Of a stretch of DNA of 64,000 bases, positions 1 through 9,297 are shown in pieces; position 1 is the stretch's first letter, and each line of letters begins with the position of its first letter. The notes below the pieces were generated by a model. That model was not told the DNA's origin. It worked only from the letters and a program-made list of their open reading frames with translations, and ran no database searches. A program made the position numbers and the translations under genes. Source of the stretch: Phyllostachys edulis (taxonomy: Eukaryota; Streptophyta; Magnoliopsida; Poales; Poaceae); NCBI GenBank assembly GCA_036346405.1, contig CM070562.1:76651482-76715481 (forward strand), given 5' to 3'.

Positions 1-201
1 CCAAGAGGATTCGTTCTTCCGATTATGTTCATGTAGCTGTCACTGGAATTTCGCTCATCAACTTAGTAAGATGACTAGCGCTGTTCATGCTATGTTAACG
101 TAAAGAAAATTACTTAGTAAAAGAAAGAAAGTTCTGATCACAGAAAGGAAAGACTACTAAATTGAGTTATCAAGGCCAGAGCCCCATTCCGGGAGCCCAC
201 A

Positions 202-285
202 GGCCCATCCATCCTTCGGCCCATTAGGGTTTGAGGCGCGACGATCCAAGCCGGGCTACCACCAAACGCCGTGGCGGCTATAAAA
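202..285 (+). promoter_or_regulatory. snoRNA-type promoter: two site II motifs, telo-box and TATA box
   Basis: GGCCCAT (a site II element read on the other strand as ATGGGCC) occurs at 202-208 and 218-224. It is followed directly by TTAGGGTTT at 224-232, the exact reverse complement of the plant telo-box AAACCCTAA. A TATAAAA box lies at 279-285. In plants, site II plus telo-box is the known signature of genes for snoRNAs, ribosomal proteins and ribosome-biogenesis factors. A box C/D snoRNA lies about 370 bp downstream on the same strand, which fits. Transcription probably starts near 310; that is inferred from the TATA position only. Confidence 0.75.
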
Positions 286-309
286 TGCCTTCACCTCTTC
301 GTCATCTCC

Positions 310-1050
310 CTCGTCCTCGCCGTCGCCGCCTCCTTCCTCGTCCTCGCAGCCTGGCAGATTGTATCGGTTTCTTGCTTGTCTCGTTTGATTTTTTTTTCTT
401 TTCTCGATTCGTTTTCCTTTCATCTCTTTATGCTTGTGTGCTTCGTCATCTGGTCGTTGGGATTATTAGTCTCTAATCGGTTCCCAATCGACTCGTTCCC
501 TTGAAGCAACATCGCCCTGTTGTATCCTGAGCTCGCCTTCCTCATGTGCCCTCGGCTGTGTCCTACGCCGCAGGGCACGCGGCGCCTCTTACATACATGA
601 ATCAATCCTCATCAATCGAAACTTTTTTATTTACTTTTCTCTTGTTTTTTGTTGTGGACAACGGTGATGAGTCCTACAGACCTGTAATGACTCCTGCGGA
701 TATGATCGCATGGTCAAAGAACATCTAAGGGACTGAGTTGTCCTAAGACAATTTTAGTGTGCTAGATTTGTTACCGTGATTAAATGATGTTGTACGTCGT
801 GTTGAATCTGTGACGTTGTAGATCGTGTCGTCTGTGTTTTGCTTCTCTTGGTTTATTCGTGCCCATGAACTGAATTGGTATGGTTCGTGGGCGATGACAA
901 GACGCGAAGCCAAAGGGATCTGTTCCTCTCGCTATCCAGCGCGGATTTTTTTTGATGCGATTGGACGTCGAGGAACTACATTTGTTTTTTTTTCTTTTTA
1001 TCTTCAGTTTTGCTCCGGTTCCCCTCCGGTCGTCATTCGTTGCAGCTCCT
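310..1050 (+). other. probable snoRNA precursor transcript, non-coding
   Basis: This is the stretch from the predicted transcription start to past the snoRNA. Short frames here (up to about 80 codons) have no recognisable protein domain, and T-rich tracts are common (373-420, 625-655, 949-1010). I treat it as the precursor from which the 656-743 snoRNA is cut. No second C/D snoRNA with proper boxes, terminal stem and spacing was found. The 3-prime end is unknown. Confidence 0.35.
656..743 (+). ncRNA. box C/D snoRNA with two guides for adjacent sites in 18S rRNA
   Basis: The RNA has box C GTGATGA (664-670), box D CTGA (733-736) and a perfect 7-bp terminal stem GGACAAC (656-662) with GTTGTCC (737-743). 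Internal boxes are D-prime ATGA (687-690) and a weak C-prime ATGATCG (702-708). The guide before box D (718-731, AGAACATCTAAGGG) is a perfect 14-nt antisense to the conserved 18S rRNA stretch CCCUUAGAUGUUCU. The guide before D-prime (676-685, ACAGACCTGT) is antisense to ACAGGUCUGU, which lies just upstream in 18S rRNA. By the box D plus five rule the predicted methylated residues are the first U of CCCUU and the first G of AGGUC. The 18S sequence is from memory. The target region recalls that of U61-class snoRNAs, but I do not assign that name. Such RNAs act in the nucleolus with fibrillarin, NOP56, NOP58 and 15.5K. Confidence 0.88.
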
Positions 1051-1940
1051 AGGCCTCAGCTGAATTACGAAGACAACCTGTTTTGAACTGTAGTTTTTCT
1101 TTATTCCTCGAGTTGACATAAGGTTTAACGTTAAGAACTAATAACAGATAAATGGACGGTTTCTGTTCACGATGAGCAACAGATGAATCCGTTCAGTCGT
1201 TTGAGATTTATTGTTTTGAGAGTAGTGGTTTCGAGATTCAAAAGCGAACCGACAGTCAGCCAACGACACAAGAGATAATTAGGAAGCAAACGACTACTAG
1301 TAAACATCAACAGTCAGCCAACGGGAACTAAAGCAGTCGTAACGAGGCTTCGGTGTAGAACTTCACAAATCGCAACTGGCACCGTGCTTCAGTAAGAACC
1401 ACAGAAAATCAACTTAGTGCGCGACCGACACATTCTCCGTACTCCGCCTCGCGTAGATCCTGCGAATTGAAACAATAGAAAATGTAGTACCTTCTGAAAT
1501 GATAAAATCGGCACCTGCTAGATCCTGCGAATTGAAACAAAATTGAAAATGTGCTATCTTCTAAATTGATGAAATTGGCACCCACCGTGTTCTCGTTTTG
1601 CCGTAGGATGTGGCATGTGTTTATACTGTGGCTCTGAGATGATAAAATTGACTTCTGCTATTACAGATAAAAAAATGCCACGGATGCTTAGGCAACTTGT
1701 GATCAAAACAAGCAGTTTAGCACTAGTGTTGCGAGTGTGCCAAACGGCCCAGCAAAGCGCTGGTTGAAGCGCCTATGTAATGGTCGACCGTGCTTCTTCA
1801 TGGCTCTGTGCCAGCCCTCTTACAGCTGAAGCCAAACCGGTCCAGATACGCTAACCGGTCGGTCTGATCTTCAGTCGTTTATTATGCCTTGACCGCTCGG
1901 AATCGCCGTACGACTAGAAACAACGCTTTGCGTAGCTGTT
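1050..1940. other. intergenic, no gene seen; contains a 65-bp tandem duplication
   Basis: No coding signal was found. A unit beginning AGATCCTGCGAATTGAAACA occurs at 1455 and again at 1520, and similarity runs to about 1585, giving two diverged tandem copies with a 65-bp period. CAGTCAGCCAACG also occurs twice, near 1251 and 1310. Confidence 0.5.
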
Positions 1941-2065
1941 TCGCCCCACGTACGACCAAAACAAGCTCTTAGAACAAGCAACGCCGTAGCATCACATGCA
2001 CGCTCAATTGCAGTCGCGACGAGGACCGAGCCTTAGCTCGGTTTGCTTGTAGCGTGGGTGAACAC
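1941..2065. repeat. direct repeat, copy 1 of 2 (partner at 2759-2885)
   Basis: The block starting TCGCCCCACGTACGACCAAA and ending near GCGTGGGTGAACACC recurs at 2759-2885 with roughly 90 percent identity by eye. It is non-coding. The two copies bracket the glutaredoxin-leader relic at 2090-2203, so they probably mark an old local duplication or recombination at the left edge of the glutaredoxin locus. Confidence 0.7.
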
Positions 2066-2089
2066 CACCAGCCTCCCTCCGTTTCCTCC

Positions 2090-2203
2090 AGCCGACGCGG
2101 CGGACGACGCAATAAGATCTCTCCGTTTCCTCCCAATCTTTTCGGCTGCAAGCTCGCCACCAAATAGCCGCCCCCTCTTGCAGTCTTGTCACTTGTATAG
2201 GCG
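2090..2203 (+). pseudogene. relic of the glutaredoxin 5-prime leader (leader only, no coding exon)
   Basis: From CAGCCGACGCGGCGGACGAC to CTTGCAGTCTTGTCACTTGT this matches the region just upstream of the glutaredoxin start codons at 11145-11252 and 16425-16525, at roughly 80 percent identity by eye. The homology stops before the ATG and no coding exon follows. It is more diverged than the two functional copies are from each other, so it is an older fragment. It shows that the glutaredoxin locus was duplicated more than once. Confidence 0.6.
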
Positions 2204-2758
2204 GGGAGGCAAAAAGATGATACCCACATCGCCCTTAAAATACACGGTAGTGGTCTATCGTGACCCCACCGCGTAGGTCGGCTGTAGTGTGGTAGAGACA
2301 CTACGGTCCTGTTGTGTATTTTGAGAGCGATATGTGTATTATGTTTTGCCAATTCGAATAAGAATAGACTAGTTTTACTATCTTGGTTTAAAATTGCGCT
2401 AAATGAGCCAAGACCTCCGATATATATAGATCCGATTCACGATCGAGTTCATACGTATACTATACTGCCTGATGGAATGATTGATTGATGCTATGCTACG
2501 TCAGTTTTGATTGGACGACGGAGAAAATTATACATTGTTAGCTTGCAGTTTTTCTTTTGGCCGGCTAGTTTTGTTTAATTTGAAGGTAAAAAGCATGCTG
2601 GACAAGGCTTGATACGTCTGCTTCAGGGCGCGTGTCATGTATACGACACGTCTCACCGGCCACCGTGTAGACGAGATACTATTTTGTTATTTTATTGCAA
2701 TATACGCTAATTGTGTAAAAATGCCCACAACAGTAATATTTAAGTAAAAAAATAGCTA
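2204..2758. other. intergenic, AT-rich, nothing recognised
   Basis: No gene, element end or long repeat was recognised between the glutaredoxin-leader relic and the second copy of the direct repeat. Confidence 0.4.
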
Positions 2759-2885
2759 TTTCGCCCCATGTACGACCAAAACAACCTCTTAGAACAAGTG
2801 GCACCGTAGCATCACATGCACGCTCAATTTCAGTCGCGATGAGGACCGAGCCTTAGCTCGGTTTGCTTGGAGCGTGGGTGAACAC
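2759..2885. repeat. direct repeat, copy 2 of 2 (partner at 1941-2065)
   Basis: Second copy of the 1941 block. It runs straight into sequence (2890-2960) that matches 16130-16215, upstream of glutaredoxin copy 2. This is therefore the left part of the 5-prime flank of glutaredoxin copy 1, now cut off from its gene by the copia element that starts at 2963. Confidence 0.7.
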
Positions 2886-2962
2886 CCTCAGCCCGTCAGG
2901 ATTCGCCTCACCTGAATAAATTTAGCAGTAAAATATATGTTTGTGTTCTATGAGGTCTCAGT

Positions 2963-3470
2963 TGTTGGAAATATGCATATCATAGAGATGATTATATTTC
3001 GTTATGTTCATAATATTGGATAATATGTTATCTTATTCCTGAAATAATATCGTTAATATTTATTATCAAGTATGCGATTTGATTGTGAAACTTTGTATTT
3101 CTGCGATGATTATTCTTAAACGTTCCCTAGTTGGAAACATATGAGAACACATATGAATAGACTAGCATATGTATTGGTTGATGATCATATTTCACAGGTC
3201 ATAGATATGGAGATATCAAACAAATAATATGGACACATGTTAGAGAATATGGTGTTGAATAAGACCCACCTTGAGACACTGTTGAGATTATTATGATTCT
3301 ATGTGTCATTAGTTGGTATCAAATAATGATGATGTATAATCTTTAGACCTAACATCAACATGGTTTCCTACATATGTAATAGCACTCTTAGGGGTTGCCA
3401 AACGCTACTCGTAACTGGGTAGTTATAAAAGTAGTTTTCGGGTATGCTATGAAACATGCGTAAGAATGTG
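2963..3470 (+). repeat. truncated 5-prime LTR of the copia element
   Basis: It matches the first part of the 3-prime LTR (9298-9800) and of the solo LTR at 28360, from TGTTGGAAATATG to the stretch GGTAGTTATAAAAG and just beyond. It then breaks off near 3470, and about 1.1 kb of LTR is missing. No tRNA primer-binding site follows. Confidence 0.8.
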
Positions 3471-3479
3471 AATGAATGC

Positions 3480-3990
3480 CTAATGATATGAATTCCACTT
3501 TTATTTGGCATTGTCGTTGGGTCACATAAGTGAGAAACGTATAAAGAAGCTTCATGATGATGGAATTCTAAACTCATTTAATTTGGAATTATTTGCAACA
3601 TGCGAATCTTGTCTACTTGGAAAGATGACAAAGACATCTTTCACTGGTCAGACTGAGAGGGCGTGTGACTTGCTGGCACTCATACATACTGATGTGTGTG
3701 GACCAATGAGCACGACAGCCAAAGGTGGTTTTCAGTACTTCATTACTTTCACTCGTGACTTTAGTAGATATGAATATATCTATATAATGAGGCATAAGTC
3801 GGAATCATTTGAAAAGTTCAAAGAGTTCTAAAGTGAGGTACAGAATCAATTTGGCAAGACAATCAAATCTTTATGATCTGATCGTGGAGATGAATTTTTG
3901 AGCCATGAATTTGGTGATCATTTGAAGCAATGTAGAATTGTTCCACAGCTTACACCACTGAGCACTCCACAATGGAATGGGGTGTCCGAG
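3480..3990 (+). pseudogene. copia GAG-pre-integrase and integrase core, fragment
   Basis: The frame at 3505-3831 carries LGHISEKRIKKL (pre-integrase), CESCLLGKMTK (C-x2-C of the integrase zinc finger) and LIHTDVCGPM, which holds the first catalytic Asp of the integrase. Further conserved sequence runs to about 3990, broken by stops after 3831 and later. The first residues of the pre-integrase motif are in another frame, so there is an indel near 3515. The upstream part of the polyprotein is absent. Confidence 0.8.
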
Positions 3991-4439
3991 TAACGTAATC
4001 GGACCTTGTTGGACATAGTTCGATCGATGATGAGCCAATCAGATCTGCCATTGTCTTTTTGGGGGTTACACTCTAGAGACTGTCGCTTTTACTTTGAATA
4101 GGGTACCATCTAAATCAGTAGATAAGACATCATATGAGATGTGGACTGGGAAGAGTCTTAGTTTATCTTTTCTAAAGATTTGGGGATGTGATGTCTATGT
4201 TAAACGTTTGACGTTTGATAAACTCACACCCAAGTAAGATAAATGTTTCTTTATAGGATATCCTAGGGAAACCAAAGGATATTACTTTTACAACCGAGAA
4301 GAGAGCAAAGTTTTTGTTGCCAAAAATGATGTCTTTTTGGAGAAGGAGTTTATTTCAAAAGGAGTTAGTGGATGAAAGGTGCAACTCGAAGAAATTCAGA
4401 AAACGTCTGAAAGTGTCTCAACTCCTACTGAACCTTTAT

Positions 4440-5787
4440 AGGATGAACAAAATTTTGTTGAACCTGTAGATGAGGCATCAGCCCAGCGTAGATCTAAAAG
4501 GTCACGTCAATTGCCTATAAGATATGAGAATGACATATTATTATTGAATAATGATGAGCCTAAGACTTATGAGGAAGCTATGATGGACCCAGACTTTGAG
4601 AAATGGCTTGGAGCCATGAAATCTGAGATAGACTCCATGGGGGACAATAAGGTTTGGAATCTAGTCGATCCACTTGATGGTATTAAAATCATTGAGTGCA
4701 AATGGATCTATAAGAAAAAGATTGACATGGATGGAAATATTCACATTCATAAAGCTCGACTAGTCACAAAAGGGTTTCGACAAGTTCAAGGAGTTGACTA
4801 CGATGAGACTTTCTCACCGGTAGCGATGCTTAAATCTGTATAGATCATTCTAACTATTGCTGCATATTTCGACTATGAGATATGGCAAATGGATGTCAAA
4901 ACGGCTTTTCATAATGAAAATCTAAGTGAGGATGTGTACATGACACAGTCTGAAGGTTTTGTCGATTTAAAGAATGTTAGTAAAGTGTGCAAATGTCAGA
5001 AATCCATTTATGGGTTGAAACAAGCATTTCGGAGTTGGAATATACGTTTTGATGAGGAGATCAAAAGGTTTGATTTCGTCAAGAACAAAGAAGAACCTTG
5101 TGTTTACATGAAGGTTAGTGGGAGCGCACTTGTAATTCTAATCTTATATGTGGGTGACATATTATTGATTGGGAATGACATTTCTATGCTGTAATCCATT
5201 AAGGCATCATTGAAAAATAGTTTTTCTATGAATGACCTAGGAGAGGCAGCATATATATTAGGGATAAAAATCTATGGAGATAGATCGAGAAGGCTAATTG
5301 GATTAATCCAAAGTACTTCTATTGACAAAGTGTTGATTTGGTTCAGCATGCAGGATGCCAAGAAGGGGTTCTTGCCTATATCACTTGGCATAAGTCTTAG
5401 TAAGAGTCAGTGTCCTTCGACAACTGATGAGCGAGACCATATGAATGGTATTCCATATGCTTCAGCTATTGGATCTATCATATATGCCATGATATGTAAT
5501 AGACCAGATGTATTATATGCTCTAAGTGTTACAAGTAGATATCAAGCTGATCCTGGTGAAGGTTACTGGACAGCTGTGAAAAACATTCTTAAGTACTTGA
5601 GAAGGACTAAGGATACGTTTCTAGTTTATGGCGGTGATGAAGAGCATGTTGTTAGTGGTTACACCGATGCAAGCTTCCAAACCGACAAAGATGATTATCG
5701 TTCGCAATCTGGTTTTGTATTCATTTTGAATGGAGGAGCAATGAGCTGAAAAAATTCCAAGCAAGCGACGGTTGCTGATTCTACGAC
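4440..5787 (+). pseudogene. copia reverse transcriptase and RNase H, broken
   Basis: Frames at 4511-4843, 4889-5194 and 5210-5749 give a continuous Angela-type reverse transcriptase and RNase H, separated by in-frame stops. Landmarks are KWIYKKKIDMDG, QMDVKTAFHNENLSEDVYM, KSIYGLKQAFRSW, the catalytic box as YVGD in place of YVDD, and SGYTDASFQTDKDDYRSQSG of RNase H. Loss of the first catalytic Asp in YVDD alone would inactivate the enzyme. RNase H is cut at about 5787 by the segment running to 8762. Confidence 0.88.
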
Positions 5788-5789
5788 TG
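5614..5789 (+). repeat. 176-bp direct repeat, left copy (right copy 8763-8938)
   Basis: Copia RNase H coding sequence from ACGTTTCTAGTTTATG to CTGATTCTACGAC occurs both here and at 8763-8938, at about 95 percent identity by eye. Even the two stop-bearing positions near the AATGAGCTGA stretch are shared. Both copies were therefore already defective, or one was copied from the other, before they diverged. Confidence 0.85.
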
Positions 5790-8762
5790 AAGGATCTAGA
5801 CCCGTCATTATATGTTAATGGAGTTTTGGTGATTAATGACAAATCTAATTGTGAGACTAATATTTCCATTGTTATATATATTGTTTAGTCTCATTTGGAT
5901 ATAAAGGTGAAAAATCAAAGAGGTATGCTTTCTACATCATAATTCTTACATATTTAATTGCATTCCTTGGATCCAAAATATAGGTTGAACCCCACCAAAA
6001 GGTTAATTTGAATATGTGCATATGATCTCATTACACTTTTGTGTATGCACACATTTAGGGGGAGTTCATTCTATATTTTGTGGTTTCATTAGTAATGATC
6101 TATATTTTCTTTCCACATAATTAAGGATCCTTACTTTGAAACATATCCCTGAATATATTTAACTTGTGTAGTTAATATATTCATATGAGCATATGAGACT
6201 TATGCAGTTCATATATACTCATATATCCTTGAGTATATACAACTTGTGTAGTTCGTATATACTCACACCAATTTTTATTCAATTATTTGCTATTGAAGTG
6301 ATTATCATCAATTACCAATTTGGGAAAGATTGTGGTATCTTGTCCCAACCATTATGAGTTAATGGTATGGTGTGATAATTAATGATAATCATATTGTTGG
6401 AACTAACATTTTCCATGAGTTGGATGAAATAGGTTATGTTCCATAAGGTTGACAATTGGGATGACATCATGTGTTAATGGTCATCAAGTCAAGAGTTTGG
6501 TGTAAAGGATGCATCATGTGTTGATGCGCAGCAAGTTCAAGATGAAGAAAATCATCGTGTGCCGATGATGTTCAAGAAGAGGAAATGATCATGTGTTGAT
6601 CAAGTCAAGAGAAGCTTCATCATGTGTTGATGAATGGCAAGCAAATGATGTCATCATGTGTTGATGAACATCAAGTCAAGAACCCGGAGTTGAAGCAAGG
6701 ATGTGCATCATTAAGCTTCAAGAAGATGCTAAAGACAAAAGTATGGCTAGCTGGGGCTAAGAATGTGTTTCTAGTCTTTTACTGGTCTCGGTGTTTGGAT
6801 GAGAGACCGGATTGCTAGTATAGGTCGCTGTACTATTAAGAGGGGTCTTTGACTAGTAGCTTGAGTTAGTCATGTGTTGATAGCTCATTGTGTTTGCTCT
6901 AGCTCACCTTAACATGTTGCCAATATTTGCGAATGTGTTTTGCAAATAGTTGTGGCTCATGGATATTCCTTGTAGCATGTGACTGCAGCTTGCAAATGTG
7001 TTTTGCAAATTGTCTAAGTCCATGTACCTTATTCCTTATGTTATTGATTCTAAAAGTTGGCAAATGTGTTTTGCAAACTTACTGAGAATCTTGCCTTTGA
7101 CTTGTGTTTGCATCACGTATCAATTTGGCAAATGTGTTTTGCAAAATTGAGTTGAAACGAATGCAAACTTTGCTTTCTGTTGAAAAACGGTAGTACCGGC
7201 ATGTGTTGCACGAAACTACCTCTCTACGGTATAACCGGTGGTTCCTTGGCGAAACTACCGCACTTGTTGAACATGTGTTGCTCTGAGGTGGTGCGGTAGT
7301 ACCGGCGTGGATATCGCGGAACTACCGTTAAGCGGTAGTACCGGCCTTGGTGGCGGTATTACCGGTGGACGTTCGGAGCATCGAGCGTGGGACGTTAGAT
7401 CTTGATCCAACGGTCCAAACGTGCGTGAGCGTTCGGACCGTCCGAACGGCTCTCAAATCCAACGGTTTAGACATGCGGTCCGAACGGCCAATTTGATCTT
7501 CGCCGTCCACGTGTTGGACTGGTCGCGTGTGGTACGGTAGTACCAGCGCTGTGTGCGCGGTACTACCGCACGTCGGTAGGTCCGGCGTCTTGGAGCGGTA
7601 TGTAAATTCCAGAACGTATGTTTTTGGGTTTGCTTGGCTCTCTTTGATGGTGCGGTAGTATCGGCTCTGTGTGAGCGGTACGATCGTAGTCCAGATGTAC
7701 TGCATTTGTGTTGGCGGTACGTAATTTCCAGAAGCGATGCATTTTGGTCCTTAGACGATTTCGTGAGCATGTGTTGCTCTCTTGGCTAAGCGGTAGTACC
7801 GCAGTGTTTTGTGCGGTATTACCGTTGAGCGGAACTACCGTGTATGTGTTGGCGGTAGTACCGGAGCTCTTTGCAACGGCTAGTTTTATAGTCGTTACTG
7901 CGCTCGCGGTAGTACCGGCCATTGGTTGGCGGTACTACCAATTGTCCTGATTTTTCAGGGACTTTGCTTTCAACGGCTAGTTTGGTTGTGTGGGCTATAA
8001 ATACCCACCTTGGTCGTATGTGGAAGGTTGCTGGTTGGGTGAAAAACATATCCTAATGTTGTGGCTGTGTGCTAGACACTCTTTGAGCTAAGAGCAAGCC
8101 CTCTCTACTCTTGTGTGCATGTGTTGCACTTAGTGAGTGATTGAGAGCAAACCCTAAGTGCATGTGTTGCCTTAGGTTGTGGATTTCGTATCCATAGAGT
8201 TTAGACACTTGATTGGTTCAAGTGAAAGTTGGAGATTTGTTACTCTTAGTGTTTGCCGACACCTAGACGACGTGGTGGTGTTGTTGCGCCGGTGAGCTTC
8301 TCAAAGAAGATTGTGAGAAGACCCGGGCGATTTGTGAGTGGTGTGGTGCTCGCCATCTCCAGAGTGGAGGAAAGAGCAACCCTAGTGGAGCGAGGTGTTG
8401 GTTCGGTTTGGAACCAGTACAAGTGGTTGGACTTACCTCGGAGGCGGGTGCTCAATTTGTGGAGCCGGTCCAATTAGTTTGGGCTTGCCTCAACGTGGAT
8501 TAGGGGAGACCGGCAAGTCTCCGATCACCACGGTAAAACATCGCCGTGTCTATTGTGGTTTGCATTCTTGTGTTTTACATATTGCAATTTATATTCCTTG
8601 AACTAAATTGTTTATTCATTGTGGATGAATGCTTGCCTAGCTTTGTGCTATTTACATTGCTTAAATTGAATAGCTTACAAGTCTTTGCTTAATTGTTATT
8701 TTTATCAATAGACTTGTATTGTTGGTGCACTTAGGTGAACCTAGTTGATTTAGGTTTTTAAA
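5788..8762. mobile_element. inserted repeat-rich segment, probably LTR-derived from another retrotransposon
   Basis: This 2.97 kb interrupts the copia RNase H. It has no long coding frame. Near 6055 is TTTAGGGGGAG, which resembles a retrotransposon polypurine-type sequence. It holds three families of short repeats: CATGTGTTG (about 11 copies, 6465-8170), GCAAATGTGTTTTGCAAA (four copies, 6928-7145) and GCGGTAGTACCG (about 15 copies, 7186-7945). The last kind is common, to my memory, in LTRs of Triticeae retrotransposons. I could not define TG and CA ends or a short target duplication. Instead, 176 bp of copia sequence is repeated on both sides. It may be a solo LTR with flanks or a recombination product. 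Confidence 0.55.
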
Positions 8763-9297
8763 ACGTTTCTAGTTTATGATGGTGATGAAGAGCATGTTGT
8801 AAGTGGTTACACTGATGCAAGCTTCCAAACTGACAAAGATGATTATCGTTTGTAATCTGGTTTTGTATTCATTTTGAATGGAGGAGCAATGAGCTGAAAA
8901 AGTTCCAAGCAAGCGACGGTTGCTGATTCTACGACGGAGGCTGAGTACATTGCGTCTTCTGAAGCTGCGGAAGAAGGTGTTTGGATAAAAAAATTTATTG
9001 CTGAGTTGGGTATGGTTCTGAGTGCCTCGAGCCCAATGGATCTCTATTGTGACAATAATGGAGTCATGGCGCAGGCTAAGGAGCCTAGATCCCATCAGAA
9101 GTCCAAGCATATACTCAGGCGTTATCATCTTATTCGCGAATCAGTGGATAGAGGAGATGTTAAAATATGCAAAGTTCACACGGATTTAATGTTGCTGATC
9201 CGTTGACAAAGCCTCTCACACAGTCAAAGCATAAGATGCACACAAAAGCTATCGGTATTAGATACTTAAATGATTGACTCTAGTGCAAGTGGGAGAC
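8763..9297 (+). pseudogene. copia RNase H C-terminal part, with right copy of the 176-bp repeat
   Basis: Copia pol resumes here after the inserted segment. It reads through the duplicated part, then TEAEYIASSEAAEEGVWIKK, MDLYCDNNGVMAQAKE, HQKSKHILRRYHLIRE and KICKVHTDL, the C-terminal hallmarks of copia RNase H. There is a stop within the duplicated part and a frameshift after VHTDL, where ADPLTKPL would normally follow. A purine tract AAGTGGGAGA (9286-9296) just before the LTR is the polypurine tract. Confidence 0.85.

Noticed and set aside
784..865. Second candidate C/D snoRNA (ATGATGT to CTGA)
   Set aside because: No convincing terminal stem, a poor box C and no rRNA antisense recognised.
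7186..7945. CRISPR-like look of regularly repeated near-palindromes
   Set aside because: Spacing and orientation vary, spacers are not of constant length, and the genome is a plant nuclear genome.
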